Positions 12,906-27,383 of a stretch of 64,000 nucleotides of DNA are shown here, piece after piece. The DNA lies in NCBI GenBank assembly GCA_032173965.1, contig JAVUNC010000004.1:20375001-20439000 (forward strand), in the 5' to 3' direction. Under the pieces are notes generated by a model, which saw nothing but the letters and a program-made list of their open reading frames with translations, was not told the origin of the DNA and searched no databases. The position numbers were made by a program, and so were the translations under genes. The stretch comes from Sitta carolinensis. Lineage: Eukaryota; Chordata; Aves; Passeriformes; Sittidae. Each line of letters begins with the position of its first letter. Within the stretch, counting starts at the first letter, position 1.

Positions 12906-15075
12906 TGTAAGCCTGGAGAGTTCGAAGGAAAATCATCAGATTTGAGTAACACTCAGGAAACCGAGAATTCAAAAGAAGGCGCTCAAGGAAATCGCTAAGC
13001 TTCCTCCTTTTTTGTCTTTTTGTCTTGCTCTTTAGAGTACGTCCTAAATGCAGACAGGGTTTTCAATGTTACCTTTTCAGTTTGGAAAAATAACAAGGAA
13101 GAAGAAATCAGAAACTCTTAAAGCCCATGAGTGAAATCTTAATACTCCTGTCTTATAAAGCTAGTACTAAAATGTCCCACTGGCTTCAGTTTTATACATT
13201 TAGATTGTGAAAAATTCATTTTCTGTTCCTGGAATTTCATACTCAGATTGTCATGGTTTATGTGAAATCCGTCAAAATTTTGATTTATATGTAATTACTT
13301 CGCGTGGTTATTTTTAGGAAAGCAATATGGGAAGTGTTTTCTATGTGTTTGCTACTTAGAGCTCCCTTTTTTCAACATGAGCTCACATTTCAGAAGTCAG
13401 TGTTTTGTTTTGTTTTTTTTTTCTTTTTGTGCATATGCTCTTGTTAATATATTGCAACAGTTTATTTTTTGTTATTAGGATATTGTTGTAGCTGACAAGA
13501 ATATTATAAATTCTTGCCCTTACCATATAATTACCCACTGCTAGGAAGATAAATTATAGTTGCTTGGTTAAGGAAAACTACCCAAGCAGTTGGAACAAGG
13601 AGAATGAATTCAGACAGGTTGTGTCCTTATGTTTAGCCAATCTCTTAGGAGAGGATTTTCTCAAAAAAGCAGTGCTGCCACTCAAATCAGGGAGTATCAT
13701 AAATTTTCCATGTAAAAATACCTGTACTGGACTTTTTACTCACTTAACATTCCAAAACAAGTAAAAAAAAGCTGCAGGATACATCTCAAAGATTAGACAG
13801 AAGAGTCTGTTAAGGAAGAGACAGAAGAAGCCTAAGGCTGTGTTAATCAAAGTGGTGTAAAAGGGAAGACATCATTAAACACGAGACTTCCTAGGAATCT
13901 CACAAGTGGATCCTATGGAAGAGTCATGAAATGAACAAGTCTCTCAGCACACAGGAAGAAGTTCAGATGCCCTGGGTTAGAATTCATCTCATCTGAGAGT
14001 TGGAAAGTACTTCAGATGTATATGTCTAAACTGTAAATCTCAGGTCTTCTTTTAGAGTCAATGAAGAGTGATAGGCTTTTCTAGGACATAGCAGGTTTGG
14101 CCTACTTTAGAGGCTTAATGAAGAGTGAGAGAAGTCATGCTTTAGAAATATGTCAAAATTGTTCTCCTTCTCATTTGCTTGAGAAAGAACCACATGATTT
14201 CTGGAGCCAGTGTAAATGGTATACAAGTCAATAATATCAAATGTCAGGTGTCTGTAGGAGCAAGGACCCTCTTATTAAATAGGTAATCAAAGATTAACAC
14301 AAAGATATATTCTAACTGACTGATCATCCCAAACCCTGACTAGGAAGAAGATGGGGGATTAGTCAGAAACGAGAAACAAAAGTAAAACAGGAATAAGAAC
14401 AACAAATAACAGCTAGACTACAAAGAAATTAAGATTCTTTCAAGCATTTCAACTGTTTTATGGCCAAATGATTTTAAAAAATTATGCCAAAAGCAAGGGA
14501 AAATCTGTTCTTGCTCCTAAATTTTGTCCTAATTACAGTCCTCTGAAAGTAAGTACCAAAGATTGCTGGATAATACATGGGAAGGGGTGGATGGCTTTAA
14601 TATTTTTGGAAGAAAATCCTGTCCTCCTGACCTAATTACCAAACTGGAGGTGGTCAAAGTAAGTGGACTGGATATCATCAGTAATGTAAAAACATATGAA
14701 ATCCCCCTATCCACTAGAGAGAATCACTGAAATTGGAAAGACTTTTCTAAAAGTTGTGGGAGAATTAGTTAAGTTCTGTATAGACAAGCTCTGCAATTAC
14801 GTCTATGCTTAAGTGCTACACCTCTACAGATGGACAGGACATATCTGTCTTTCTGTCCTTGCCCCAGTGTTGTGTTCTGTCACTTGAAGATTTGTGTTCG
14901 AATCAATGAACAGTAAATACAACATAAGGGGAAAAAAAGACTAAGATCTTCTTAGTCTTCACTCTTTTCTTGCTTTTGCACATGTATAATGTTAATTATT
15001 TATTGGAGAGAAGTACGATTCTGTGTGGATACTCTAATCCCTGGATTATGGAAATGGGCTCATTTCTTTTCTGTG

Positions 15076-15093
15076 TGTGTGTATATATGTATA

Positions 15094-15136
<43 letters not shown>
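15076..15136. repeat. Compound (TG)n(TA)n microsatellite
   Basis: TG dinucleotides alternate with TA and then give way to an uninterrupted TA run of about 35-40 bases. It lies in the intron and has no coding content. Confidence 0.9.
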
Positions 15137-15143
<7 letters not shown>

Positions 15144-16350
15144 TAACCCAATGACTGTGTCAGAATTTCGTATGAGCAGCCTCAATCTGACAGACTGCTA
15201 GAGACCTTCATCCCTGAAGAAAACACAAAATGGGCTTTTCTTGAGAAGTAAAGTAAATTGCCCTAAGTCAAGACAGATTCAGGATGATATTCTTTGACGT
15301 AGCTCTAACTGCAGGGCCATTCATTATTCTAGACTCTCATTGTCCCAAGGAGTTTCAGGTTATGATCTCTCTGGTACTGAAAGACCTCTGTCTCCAGGTC
15401 CTCATTTGTAAAATGGGTTTAGAATTTCCTAGTGAGGTTTGTGACTTTTGTGGGTTTAATTAATGTTTGCACAGTATCTCACCAGAGTGAAAATGCTGAA
15501 TAGTCATTAAATAATATTTTAAATAAAATGATCCACTGCCTTAATTGGAAAAAGGTATCAAGGGATAGGACTGATCTCAACTCTTTCCCACTATTGATTC
15601 TATAAAAGAGCTCATTAGTTAAAACAGGAAGAAGTGAAATGTATTCCTTAAAAAATAAGAAAGCTTGTCCAAGCATTTACAGTCCATTTTTGAGAACAAC
15701 ACTTCATAGCTTTTCCATTAACATTTGTTTGTAACCAGAGTTCAGGGTGATAGGTATTATTGTTACAAGATCCACACTCACACCAAGAATTCCTATTCTT
15801 TTCACTAGGATATCTCAAATAAGAAACCTGGTTAACCAAATAAGAAAATACAGGTAGCAGGTCATGGTGATGGGAGCAACAGATCTGACATGTGATCTCA
15901 AGCAACTTACTGTAAGTCTCATGGAAACTGGAGTTCTTTCATTCCAGGCTTTCTTCTAGCTGGTGTTTATATTATCTAAATAAGGTTACTGTATTAGGAA
16001 AAAACCCCAAAACATTTAATGAAACTACTCTTCTCTATGCTATCTGAAAGTTTCTCAGTCTTATTTACTTTAGGCATGTAAAGGGTAAGGCAGTATTTTA
16101 CTTTAGGTGTCAAAAGTAATAGTGCAATCTTAACAAGAGACATAGAAGAATGCCATGTTTGAAAGGCATTCAAATAGTTAAAGAAATGTGAACAGGAAAT
16201 ATGGGATGAACTTCTCTTTAACCATATTTTAATAGGTAGTACATGCACAGAGTAAAGAGGGGAAAAATAGATTATTGAAAAAAAAATTTTAACTCGTTTT
16301 TACAGATAAGGAAAACATTTACTTTACACAAGTTTTTAGTCAGCAGCATC

Positions 16351-16522
16351 TAATGTCAAGCAAAGAAAGAGAACTTGCACTAAAGGCTTTTTACTACAGT
16401 AAATTGCTGTTTTCTCTTCAGGAATGGGTATTGAGTTAATGTCAAGCAAAGAAAGAGAACTTGCACTAAAGGCTTTTTACTACAGTAAATTGCTGTTTTC
16501 TCTTCAGGAATGGGTATTGAGT
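16351..16522. repeat. Perfect 86-bp tandem duplication
   Basis: Two directly adjacent copies of an 86-base unit (16351-16436 and 16437-16522) are identical at every base by eye, and the first six bases of a third (TAATGT) follow at 16523. The unit begins TAATGTCAAGCAAAG and ends GGGTATTGAGT. It is not low-complexity and not a transposon I recognise. Full identity means a very recent event or an assembly artefact. Confidence 0.93.
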
Positions 16523-18260
16523 TAATGTTAAGGAAAAGGTTGAAACCTGTAAAACAGGTTGTAGTTACTAATAATATTCGTAATGTGACCTGATTGCAAA
16601 TTAAACTGTAAAGGAGTTTAAGGACAGGTTACAAAAATGTATTTTCATTTCACTGTTGATGCTTTTGATTAATTGGTAAGGTCCAAGTGTCAGACAGTAA
16701 CTCATGGTTATTCAGTCACTGTTGATTGCATGATCATGCCTTTATGACCTTATGTGTTGGAAGGAAGAAAGGACATGGCTGTTCTTGAAATGAAAACATG
16801 AATAAAGTCCTGACTTTTCAGTCCTTCTATCATATTATCCTCCTTACTCAGTGCAGTCAGTGTCTGAACACTTCTCAAGGGTTTTTGCTTCATGTACCAG
16901 GACCTACAGGAAATTTTCCCAAGGACAGAGGACAGCTTGTCAGTGAGCTCTTGGCTCTCATCTGTGCCACATCCTTGCCTTGGCACACCTTTCCCCAGAG
17001 CATCCAGGGATAGTTAAACATCTGTAGACTGACTGGAGCTGGTGGGACTTCAGTCAGACACATGGCTTGGCCACACAGAGTAACCACGCAGAGACACCCA
17101 TCCCAGTAAGCAGCAGACAAAGTAACACTCTAGTTTAAATTCCTAGATGGGCCACAGACTGAGGGTTTCCCTGGTTTGTGACAGTATCACTCAGAGGTAC
17201 AGATGTTTTATTTTAGTCTTATGGGGACTTGAATTAAGGAGTCTACAAGAGCTATGTACAAAGGATCACTTCAACCCAGTGAGGTAAGGTCAAGCCTCTC
17301 CATGGCAGGTGACACCCGTGCCATATCCTTGTCCTGAACCTTACAAATAATTCAGAAACGTGACTGCAGATTTCCCAAGTCAATCCTCTAAGCACAGGCT
17401 ATCTTTCTGTCATATAATAAAAATATGTAGCAAGGTGGCTTGGTATTACAATATAAAAGTCTCAAATTTACAAGAAATTTTAAATATGACATGCTCCGAT
17501 ACGATTCAGTGTCACCCCATAATTTGCTTATTGTGACTAGATGAACAGATACTGCAAAAAAATTACCCTTTCTTATTTGTCTTATTCCATCATATCTTAA
17601 AATAATTCCTCTTCATATCCTTTGTTTTTCTGTACCCAAATCTTTAGTGTAGAAGCCTATTGATATGATAATCAAGACTGTAGAAAAAGTTAATGTAATA
17701 ATAGGAAATGTTTTTCAGAAAATAAATTTTGAACTTTAAATTCCTTTTAGTTATGCTTGAGAACTTACTTTGTAAATTACTTTCAGTCATAGAACAAAAT
17801 CATATCATAAGGCCTGATCATATAAAAACATGCTAATTGTCCAGCATTTTAATTATAGGTTGTTGACAACAAATTCTCACTAACAATCTGCTGATCAGAA
17901 GCTATTTCTAAAAAAATAAATAACTCATAATGTCAAAAAACTGAAAAAGTCCCTTTAGGCGCAAGGTCAATTCACAAACAGGCGAAGATATTTGTAAGGA
18001 TGTAAAAATAATCAAATAGGATATTTATAATTAATTATTCATCCATTTCTACTACAGAATACAAAAGGGGTTATGCATTCATAAACAAATAATTCTGTTC
18101 TAAATGATTTCACATTTGGGATGTTAGCAAAGAAGGGGCATTTTTCTCTCCCTCGTGGCCTGCTGACCTCTGTAACACCTGGGTGCGTACCTGACATGCA
18201 ACATTTACTTTCCCATAAAGACTGTGATGGCTGCAGCAGAGATGAGATGATGATGATAGA

Positions 18261-18335
18261 TGAGATGAGATGAGATGAGATGAGATGAGATGAGATGAGA
18301 TGAGATGAGATGAGATGAGATGAGATGAGATGAGA
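18261..18335. repeat. (TGAGA)15 pentanucleotide microsatellite
   Basis: Fifteen uninterrupted TGAGA units follow a short degenerate GATGA/TGATGA lead-in starting near 18240. On the minus strand it produces artificial SSHLI repeat frames. Such a long perfect array is likely to vary in length between individuals. Confidence 0.95.
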
Positions 18336-21300
18336 TACCAACTGCTTTGCCACACCTACGTTCCTCAATGAGTGTCTTTACTGGATTCTCCTTTTTCAAA
18401 AGGCTAACCTGTGAAGCCTTTAAAATGTATTCATATGATGAGCAGCTTAAATGGCATCCTCTTGATTTCCTCAGAAGAAAAGTTACCATGCTCTACCTGC
18501 ACATTCATCATTGCCTGCTTAGTTTCTGTCAGGAGTGGAACAATTTTGGCACAACCAGGGTGGTGGAGATGCTTCCAGTGTGGAGATAAATCACCACAGT
18601 TTTCTGTCAGAGTGCTGGGCACATAGGCCACTGTCTTCCTAAGGAAACTTGCACTGGCAGAAGCAGTGCAGCAGCATAAACACCAGCAAAGATGGCTAAC
18701 ACAATCCCAGCTTTCACTGCTGAGTTCAGTTGTCACTTTTCATTGTGCAACTTCCCTTGTTTTTCCATCTATAATGTCATTTCTCTTCATGAGAGGACAG
18801 ACAGCAACATATTGAGCTGCCTTGTCTCAAACTCGCCCAGAGTGGGGGTGCTTAAACCATCACTCTGTCCCAGAACAGGAGTCACCATTTGGCACTTCAC
18901 TGCCATATGGAAAATCTGGGTGCTAGTGATTGTGGGGAAAGGCAATTAATGTTTGCAGTGTTTGTCACAGATCCAAAGCAGTGCTCAGCCAGGCAGAAAA
19001 GAGACAGCACCCCGATTTGAAGAATTCCCAGTCTGGAGGTTATGTAAAGAGGAAGATTGTCTGCCTGTTACTATGGCAACAGATTTAAAAGGGATCTTGT
19101 CACCAGGCTGCTATTTCTTCCTGTACCCCATAGGAAAATCAGGATGAGTCCTCCTCCATCTCAGTGGGTTGAACTGAACAGAAAAGTTCATACAATCACA
19201 AAGCAGCAAGAGGCAGTGCCAAGGGTGTACACCTGAGAAAATAATTATGAACTTCAAAAAAGAAAATAATTTTTTGGAGTCAGACCATGGCTAAAACTAA
19301 AATTTTTAGTGAATCAAAAGTCTGCAAAGAACTGATGCTGAAGCAAACAGAAAATCAAATAATTTTCTTCAGTTCTGATAATTTAAAAGCTGAATTAATG
19401 TTTTAAAAAAAGAAATATAAAGGTAGTTTTGAAATAGAATGGTATTTTAAATCGAGCAGTCATTGTTCCATGTAAATAATCAAAGATTTCAGTAATTAAT
19501 TATTTCATTATTTCTTTCCCAGAAGAGCACTCTGCAAAATAAGTGGTCATTAAAATATATCCATGTTTTAAAGAAATTATAAAAGGCAATTTACAGGGAA
19601 TATACAATAAATATTTTTGCTTCAATACATGAGCATTAGTTCTTGCAGTCCCTTTAGTATTGGATGGGGTGGAAAACTTCCTCCATGATATGTCATCATA
19701 AAAAGTGGACAAATTCAGAAGAATTCCAAAAACACTGAGAAAAAAAAAATCAGAGAAGGAGATAGTAAATATCAGTATTATTTCTTTTGTTTGATTTTTA
19801 TTTTAAGAATCAATGATAGGTATTTCTTAGTAGAAAAGAAATCCTGGTCATTTGATGATTCCATTCAGCTGAATAGTTGGTCCAAGTGGTTTGGATCCTT
19901 GGGATTAAATTTTGGTAATTATGCTATCACATGCAGTATTTCAAAAGAACCAGTTTCACCCTTTCATGCCATCATCTTTCTGACTGCAAACCCTTGCAGG
20001 TTTCTAACTCGTTTATTCCAGTCCAGCACAAATTGTGCGTTCTGAAAAATGCAGCCCTGATTAGAGATGATCTCCCTCAAGTAACACAGATGTCATAGGT
20101 AAAACAGCAGAGAACTTTTCTCAGCAAATGTTTACAAATAATCCTAGCCCCATGGGAGATTTGTTACTGCTATCAACATGACAAGGATTTCCCTTGTACT
20201 TCCAGAGCTGTGCATAGATTTCTGTGTATACCTTCGAGTCTTACCATGTGATTATTTTGGCTTCCTTTAATTGCTGAGAAAATAATGGCAGTTTTATGAC
20301 CCCAAGAGAATTGGATTTTCTTATGACCTAATAACTGCAAGCAGCAAAATTTTATCCTTTAGGAAAGGAAATCCATAAATCCAGGCACAATAATGAATAA
20401 AAAAGTTTAATGGTGTTGGGCTAGCATTTCTACCCTGTACTTAGAAGCATTATATCCAATTGTTCAATGATATTCACATAGTGAATCCACAGTTTATTCC
20501 ATACAGCTGAATTTTTCCAGAAAATAAGCTTACGTGTTAGCTATTTTAGGTCGGTCTAGTCCTACTACATTATATTTTTTTCAAAACTTTGCTGACCATA
20601 CAGATTCTGTGAAAAAATATTAGTCATAAATCATTTTGTGGAGTTACCTGTGTCATAGCACTGTAGAAAGGTGAATAATAGCAACGTACTTCAAACTTGA
20701 AAAGCACTGTGAAGGTCTCTGTACTGCATACTAGTTGGTACCAAGACATCACACACTTCAAACCAATGCGAATTAATTTTTCACCATCCTGAGGACTCCC
20801 TGCAGTGCTGCACTCCATATCCTGGAGCTTTATACAAATCCCATAGTGTCTCTCATGTATTTCTATCCTGTCCTTTTTCATGGCATGGGCACAATATTGT
20901 GACTTTCATCTTCTCCGTACAGTCCAACAGCTGTTTTTTCCACCCAGAAGATGTGACACATCTTCATTCCTCAAATACTGTTTCCACATTTCTTCATTTC
21001 CACATATAGCATGCCCTCTTCTCCATGCCAGGCAGCCAGTCTTGTAACCAGGCTTTAGCTTGTCCCTGGTCACAGCTTTCCCCAGTTATCACAACACTGT
21101 ACTTTCCTTCCTCCCAGTATTATTCTGCACTCATTTTATTATATACCCTTTTCTCTTACCATGCTTATTTATCTCAGAAATAAATCCCTTGAGATGTTGG
21201 ACTGTCAGTCTACTAATCTTTATTTGAAAGAGAGAAAGACGTGGAAAACTGTTGGGCTGAACTGTAGGATTTGATGCTATCAAATATTTGTTCCACATGC

Positions 21301-24300
21301 AGACACTTGTATAACAGTGCTCAAACCTGACTGTACTGAATAAATTGCAGCATTCCACATGGTCCTTACTTCTCCCTTTCGGTTTTCTGACTTTGCTCCA
21401 ATTTGGTATGTTCTGGATTTTGGTGCTTGTATAAGAATACAATTTGAATGTCCATTTTTATCTAACATGGGATTTGTAACAACCATCTTACTCTTGGTCA
21501 TTATTTATCATGTGGTTCCACTGAATTAGCTTGAGCTGTCAAAACATTTTCCATGGTTTAGCAGTATCCATGTGCCTCAGACCACCTAAATTTATGCATT
21601 TTTGATGTTGGTTTCTGCACTGGAGCACTCAGCCACAGTTTTTGTCATAGTCAACAGAGACAAATATGTATATGAAAGGTAGTATTCATCTGTCCTTTTT
21701 GAACACATAGTTCAGGCTTCAGAAGAATTATGCCAGTTTCTCAGTCAAAAATAAAACCACATCCAGACTGTGTATTTGTAACAATCTTCGGCTGGTGTTG
21801 TTCTTGAAATGATACCTATTTATCAGTTCCAGTTTATGTAGTATGAAACTGTGATGGCAGCAGTTCAGCTGTATGGGCCGAGCACACCCTCTAGCTCTGT
21901 TTATGCTGCTAGTGGAAACAGCCATGCATGCCTGCCACACAGCGCCAGATTGTCTGAATAGAGAAATATTTGTTTTTCAGGTTTATTTATGTGTCAGAAC
22001 AAACCAAGCATCCACATGCAGCCCATGTGCTGTTTGACAGCTTTGGGCATTTTGGTGTTTGGCTTTAGGTCCTCAGAACCACCTACTTCTTTCCTTTGAC
22101 TATGCAGAGAGACTGGGTACACAAAGTATCTCGTTGCAACAGTGCTACAAGAACCAATATAACTTGTCTTTGAGGGGATGCCACTTAATGTTCAACATTT
22201 CAAGTAAATTGCCTGAGCAGTTATGTAGGAATTCATGGAAAGCTTAATGCACTGCATGAAGAGCACACACATCACCGAAAATACAAGTCATCTTCTAAAA
22301 CTGGAAGATGGTCACTCAATCTTTGCAATTTTATGTAAGTTTTATACCAGATGTTGTGCTACATAAATAGGTTGGAAACCTCATGAGACCATAGCAGAAG
22401 CTTAATTCATTTGCATTGCCGGACTGCTTCCTTGCATTTGGCAGATTAGTCACTCTTCTTGATCCCTGCGAATATTCATTTTCAAGGCTAGAATAAAACA
22501 GAGAAAAATACTATAACATGTTAATGAGAAAACAGTGCTCATATAATGCAGACCTTGGACAGACATTTTTCCAGCTAAAACATTTTAATTATCCATTTTC
22601 ATGTTTAATGTCTACTTATATAATTAATATGCTCATTTTTCCAAAATTTCTTTTTTTATTAGTTATAGGTTAAGCTGTGAGTATATATTTTTCATCATGC
22701 ATTTCAGCACTGATTCAATTGTGTGAAACAGCAACATGCAGCAGTCTGGTTTTGTCTACCACCTTTTTGGAAGCTAGGTTAAGTGTCTCTTTTCAGCACT
22801 GCATTCTCCTGGTTACACTAGGCAGAAGAACTGTTTCTTCTCCAATGAAAACAGCACAGATGTTTCAGATGGGAAAGCAGTTTACTGAAAGGCTTATAAA
22901 GTTAAAGCAATTCAAATTAATTTCTTAATAGAAAAAAAATGTAAGAAAAAAATTAGGCATCATTTTGTAGTTCCAGAGTGTATTATCATACCCTGAAAGC
23001 TTGCTTCTAATATGCAAAACACAAAAAGATTTGTGGAGACATGCACTTCTTTTGAATGTCAGAGAAGTTTCTGTGTTTTTATACTGATGCTCTTTAGCCA
23101 ATAGTGGTGTTCCAGGAACTCTTGAAATCCACAGCTCTTATGTTTCATTACTTGGAGGGTTTTAATCTTCTGACCTAGAACATTATTAGCAATTCTAATT
23201 CATAATTTCAAACATTCTTGGTCCTTGAACATGTCTTTCTTTCCTTGGTACTGACTAGCACAAGGAAAAGTCTTGGAGGATCTAAAAGTTGAAGCCAGAC
23301 CACAAACACAGGCAAGCCAACACGTCTGCTTGGAGCAAAAAAACAACTCTCAGATAGTCCAGAACTGAAAACAGGAGGAAAAAAAAGCAGGACGTGGCAT
23401 GGCATAACAGAGAAAGAGTTGAAAGAGATAGGAAGGGATGCAGAAATCTTTCCATCTGCCAAGGTTAAAGGTTGACATATCTATACAGTAGTCTCTGAAA
23501 AACAAGAGTTTTAAGAGATTTCAAGGGGTTTAGAATTACTGGATTCTGTGACATAACAGCCCCATGCCTTGCTCTAGGTCCAGACCCAACCCCAGTCTTT
23601 ATCTGACTATCCATTGATGTTAATTGGAAGATTCCATTTTGCTCTGATGGAATCTTAAAAAAGCCATTCCTGTGCTCTGTTCCTATTCCTTTATTTCTTT
23701 GTCTACTTTAGGTTATGTTTATTTGTTCTTCTGTCTCCCTTTAGCTCTTTAGTTCTAATATTCTAAAAACATTTTATGTTTTTAGAGTGATTGGCCAGAG
23801 CAAGCATAGGAGCTGCTGTAAAAGAAACAAACTTCAAGATATAGACTAAAACTTCAGTCCAATCTGTCATTATTTGATCTATCATATATGAAACTATTTA
23901 ATTATACCAAAATAAAAAAAAAAAAATTCTTTTGAAAGGATAGAGAAAAAAAAATTCTATAGATTTATGAATTTTTATGAATTAGCTGAGCTGTGGTCAT
24001 TGACAATAGACACACTTTTAGTCCCTTGCAAATGCTAGAAAAGCATGTTAGCTTAATTGAATTTTAAGCTAACACATTTTTCTTGGCAGGCTAAGAGTTA
24101 GCACTCGGGCAATTACTCTGCTCTGGTACCACACAGTAATTCATTCAGCCACAGCTCAACTGTTTCTTCAAGCACTTCAGTCTCCTGAAGAAAGTTGACT
24201 GAATGATACAAAGCACAAATTACATGACAAATTTATATATTGTATTTCAAAATTCTGAAGATTTTTCAAAAGATTTGTATGAAGAAGTAGTTGTGTCTGG

Positions 24301-25143
24301 GATAAAGAACAAGTTTGATGTCCTAGATAGACAAACCTAATTGGAGTGATAAATTTAAAAGATGTAAAAGATGTACTTGTAAGTAATTTGGGAGTTTGTC
24401 TAGTTTTAGTTACTCTCTATGACAGGGTTAAGAGGGGGTAATTACTTCTGGAAAACATCTACTTCTTAATTCATGTCTTAATTATTTTGATTACACTTTA
24501 TAAATGCCTATAGCAGTTTCTAACTACTGTGTTTCAAACAAAAATAAATCAGACATTCAACATAACACATAAAATGCTATATGAAAGCATGCTATGTGAA
24601 AGCAACATACAGAAAATCATATTTTTCTATTGTTGCAATGAGCTGGAATCACAGGGAGTCATGAGGGACAGAAAAGCCATTGTTAGATTATCAATTGCAG
24701 TGCAGTCAAATCATCACGTCTCATATTCCTAGGGATGTAACAGGATGAAAATGTGTGAAGCCTTCTGGGTTATGTTTGATGTTGCATGAGGCCTAAAGAA
24801 AGCACCAGGGACTAGCAATTCTGTGCTCAAGAGCTCATTTAAAATTAGCTTCTTATTCTGTTTCTCTCATTCTGGATTTTTGCCATGCCCTTACTTTTTT
24901 TTTTGTCTAAATACACTGGTGAGGCATAGTGAAAGTTATATTCATTCATAGATGTGCAAGATTGTGATGAAAAGACTTGGGGTTGACTCTCATCGTGCTG
25001 TTAGAGTGACAGAAGAGTTTCCCTCCACCTCCCTCTGGCTCACACCTCTGTGCACATTAATATCAGAAAATCCATAAGCACTTTGGAAATGTTTCATATA
25101 TTGCAACTTTCTATTTCTGTAAAAGGAGAACAATACCTTCCAC

Positions 25144-25250
25144 ATAGAATCATAGAATCATAGAATATTTTGGGTTGAAAGGCACCTTTAAAGGTCATCT
25201 AATGCAACCTCCCTGCAATAGACAGGGACATATTCAACTAGATCAACTTC
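25144..25250 (-). mobile_element. CR1 LINE 3' end fragment
   Basis: Read on the minus strand, this ends in repeated ATTCTATG words preceded by the familiar CR1 3' UTR pattern. On the + strand it appears as TAGAATCATAGAAT, then TTTTGGGTTGAAAGG and CACCTTTAAAGGTCATCTAA. It is a severely 5'-truncated copy with no reverse transcriptase sequence. The left end is clear; the right end, near 25250, is approximate. Confidence 0.9.
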
Positions 25251-27383
25251 TTTCAGTGTTTTACCACCGTCATTGTAAAAAAAACCCTTCAGTCTCTCTA
25301 ATCTCATGGGTTTGTAAGTACTGTGGTAGTAATCTCTGTCAGGTGCTTTGGGAACACTTTATGGGACGTACAGACTAAGTAAATTCAGCACATGGTCTCC
25401 ATTATTATTCCCCTGATAATGTTTAGTAATATCCTGGGCAAAGTACCACTAATTACAGGACTACTTATGTGGCTGAATTCCAAAGCACTGTTATAATTTA
25501 CTGCCATGTCTGTATATAATCAAGATTACGTCATTTCAGAGAAACGGTTATATTTCCTTCCTGTAACTACATTTATGCAAGGTATTATAACCTAAATAGG
25601 ACAGCAGACTGAGTAATCAGCAGTAATAAGATTTTATTTTAATGTGATAATAACCAAGAATTAAGTAAAAGAAACAGACAGGAAAGCAAAATAGAAGCAG
25701 AAAAGGATACATGCATAGACCCATCAGTTCGATACCATGATAAAGTATGGAGGTGGCATTTGTACACCCTTAAATCCTTCTTTGGCTTCAGTGTGGCATC
25801 ATTGTGCCTAGGCTGAAGACTGGTTATTAGTTTAATGCTGCATACATTTTAAAAAGTTATGTGCAACTCTGTTGAAATTAGGGTGTAATAAAATTATGAA
25901 AGCATCTCCCACAATAGGAAATATACAGCATTTAGGCTATGAGAGTGCTGATGCTAAAGACTTGCAACCAATTGCCTTATGTACTGAAGGTATCATGATG
26001 TAACACATATTAATGGACTAAAATTAGAGAGATATCAGTATTGATCTGTTTCATGACCATATCCAGGCACTGAGTTTTCACCAGCAGTGGAAATATGATT
26101 TAGGAGAGCTTTGTCATATTGCTAAAAACCTTTCAAAGTGCTGTCAGTTACTGTGTTATCTCTACAGCCTGGTTTCAAGTGTCCCATTAATAGATATTCT
26201 CTGGCTTCCATTCTGTTTGAGATCTACAACTTCCTTGTATAAACCACCTGTGCAATATTATTTAGATTCTTAGAGCAAATTTGGAGAAAGGCGGTGCTAA
26301 GTGGGTTGTATAAACACTTCCACATCTGTCTTATCCTCTAAAAGATTATCTTGCATCCTATCTCTTTGTCTGCTATTGAAATGTTTCTTAAATGAGCTGA
26401 AATTGAAGAGAGAAAGTGAATGAGAAAATCAAATTGAAGTATTTCTGGGGTTGTTTTTAATTTTCTGTTTGTAACATTTGACAGCTGCAAGAAATTGCAT
26501 GAGAGAAAAAAATCAGAGGCTTAAGTATCAAAATCTTTGCTTACAAGCTACTCTTATTTAGCAATCATGCTTGCATAATAATCACAACTTGGAGCTCGAT
26601 TCATAGGAACAAGTAATCAAGTATATAAAACCCCATAGTTTGTACATAAATATATTTGTTTTTCTCAAAAATAACTTAGAGTCATTAAGTAAATATTTTG
26701 TAGTGTGGTCATAAAAAGGGGAAAACTGCTTAATAGAGAATACTCTCCATGTATGGTAATAGCAATAATACTTCTGGACTAAGGATAACAGTTGCTCAAA
26801 TAGTATGAAATGCTTATTGATAAACTGTTTAGCAATATAAAAATTTAGCTTCATTTCAGCAAATTCCTGCTCTTTTCTTCTTGCTTATGAAGAGTGAACT
26901 TAGGATCATGAAGCTGAGATTCATTGAAGAAAATGAAGTTCAATTTATGGTACAAAAATTGACTCTGTGGAGAAAGTATACATTGAATATATCAGACTGT
27001 GAAACCACCAAAATAGAAACTAGACCCATATCACTTAAATGATTGGCCACAAAGCTTGACATACGAGCTATAAATATGAAACAATAAACTGAATACATGG
27101 ATGTATCCATTAAATTTGAGTAAATTTACACAATTAATAACTTCATAACGTCTAGAATTGCTAGCAGACAATTTTGCAAAGAGAAAGGAGGCTGTATTCA
27201 ACCCATAATTTACTCATAGTGAATTTTAATAATTTTTAAAATGGTGGAAGAAATTTCATGAATGGTGAGATTTTCCACCAAGGTCATAGAGGAAAAAATG
27301 TTTAGTTTTTTGATATACTTGGAATTTTCAAGTTAATCTTTTAATCAGACACCTAACACAGGTTTTATGTGTTCTCATGACAG

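Larger units (their letters stand above)
12567..27383 (+). other. DLGAP2: DLGAP2 intron (micro-exon to large exon)
   Basis: A 14.8-kb intron with donor GTACAG and acceptor ATGACAG. It contains the CpG-rich minisatellite region (about 12590-12905), a TG/TA tract (15076-15136), a perfect 86-bp tandem duplication (16351-16522), a TGAGA pentamer array (18261-18335) and a CR1 3' end (about 25144-25250). I see no other coding exon. Confidence 0.75.

Noticed and set aside
12440..12972. Five overlapping open frames of 92-164 codons on both strands
   Set aside because: They exist because the CGGCN minisatellite lacks stops. They are Ala/Arg/Pro/Ser repeats, and only the 66-base stretch at 12501-12566 has splice sites and DLGAP2-like sequence.
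18039..18489. Minus-strand open frames with SSHLI repeats
   Set aside because: Direct translation of the TGAGA microsatellite, with no gene context.
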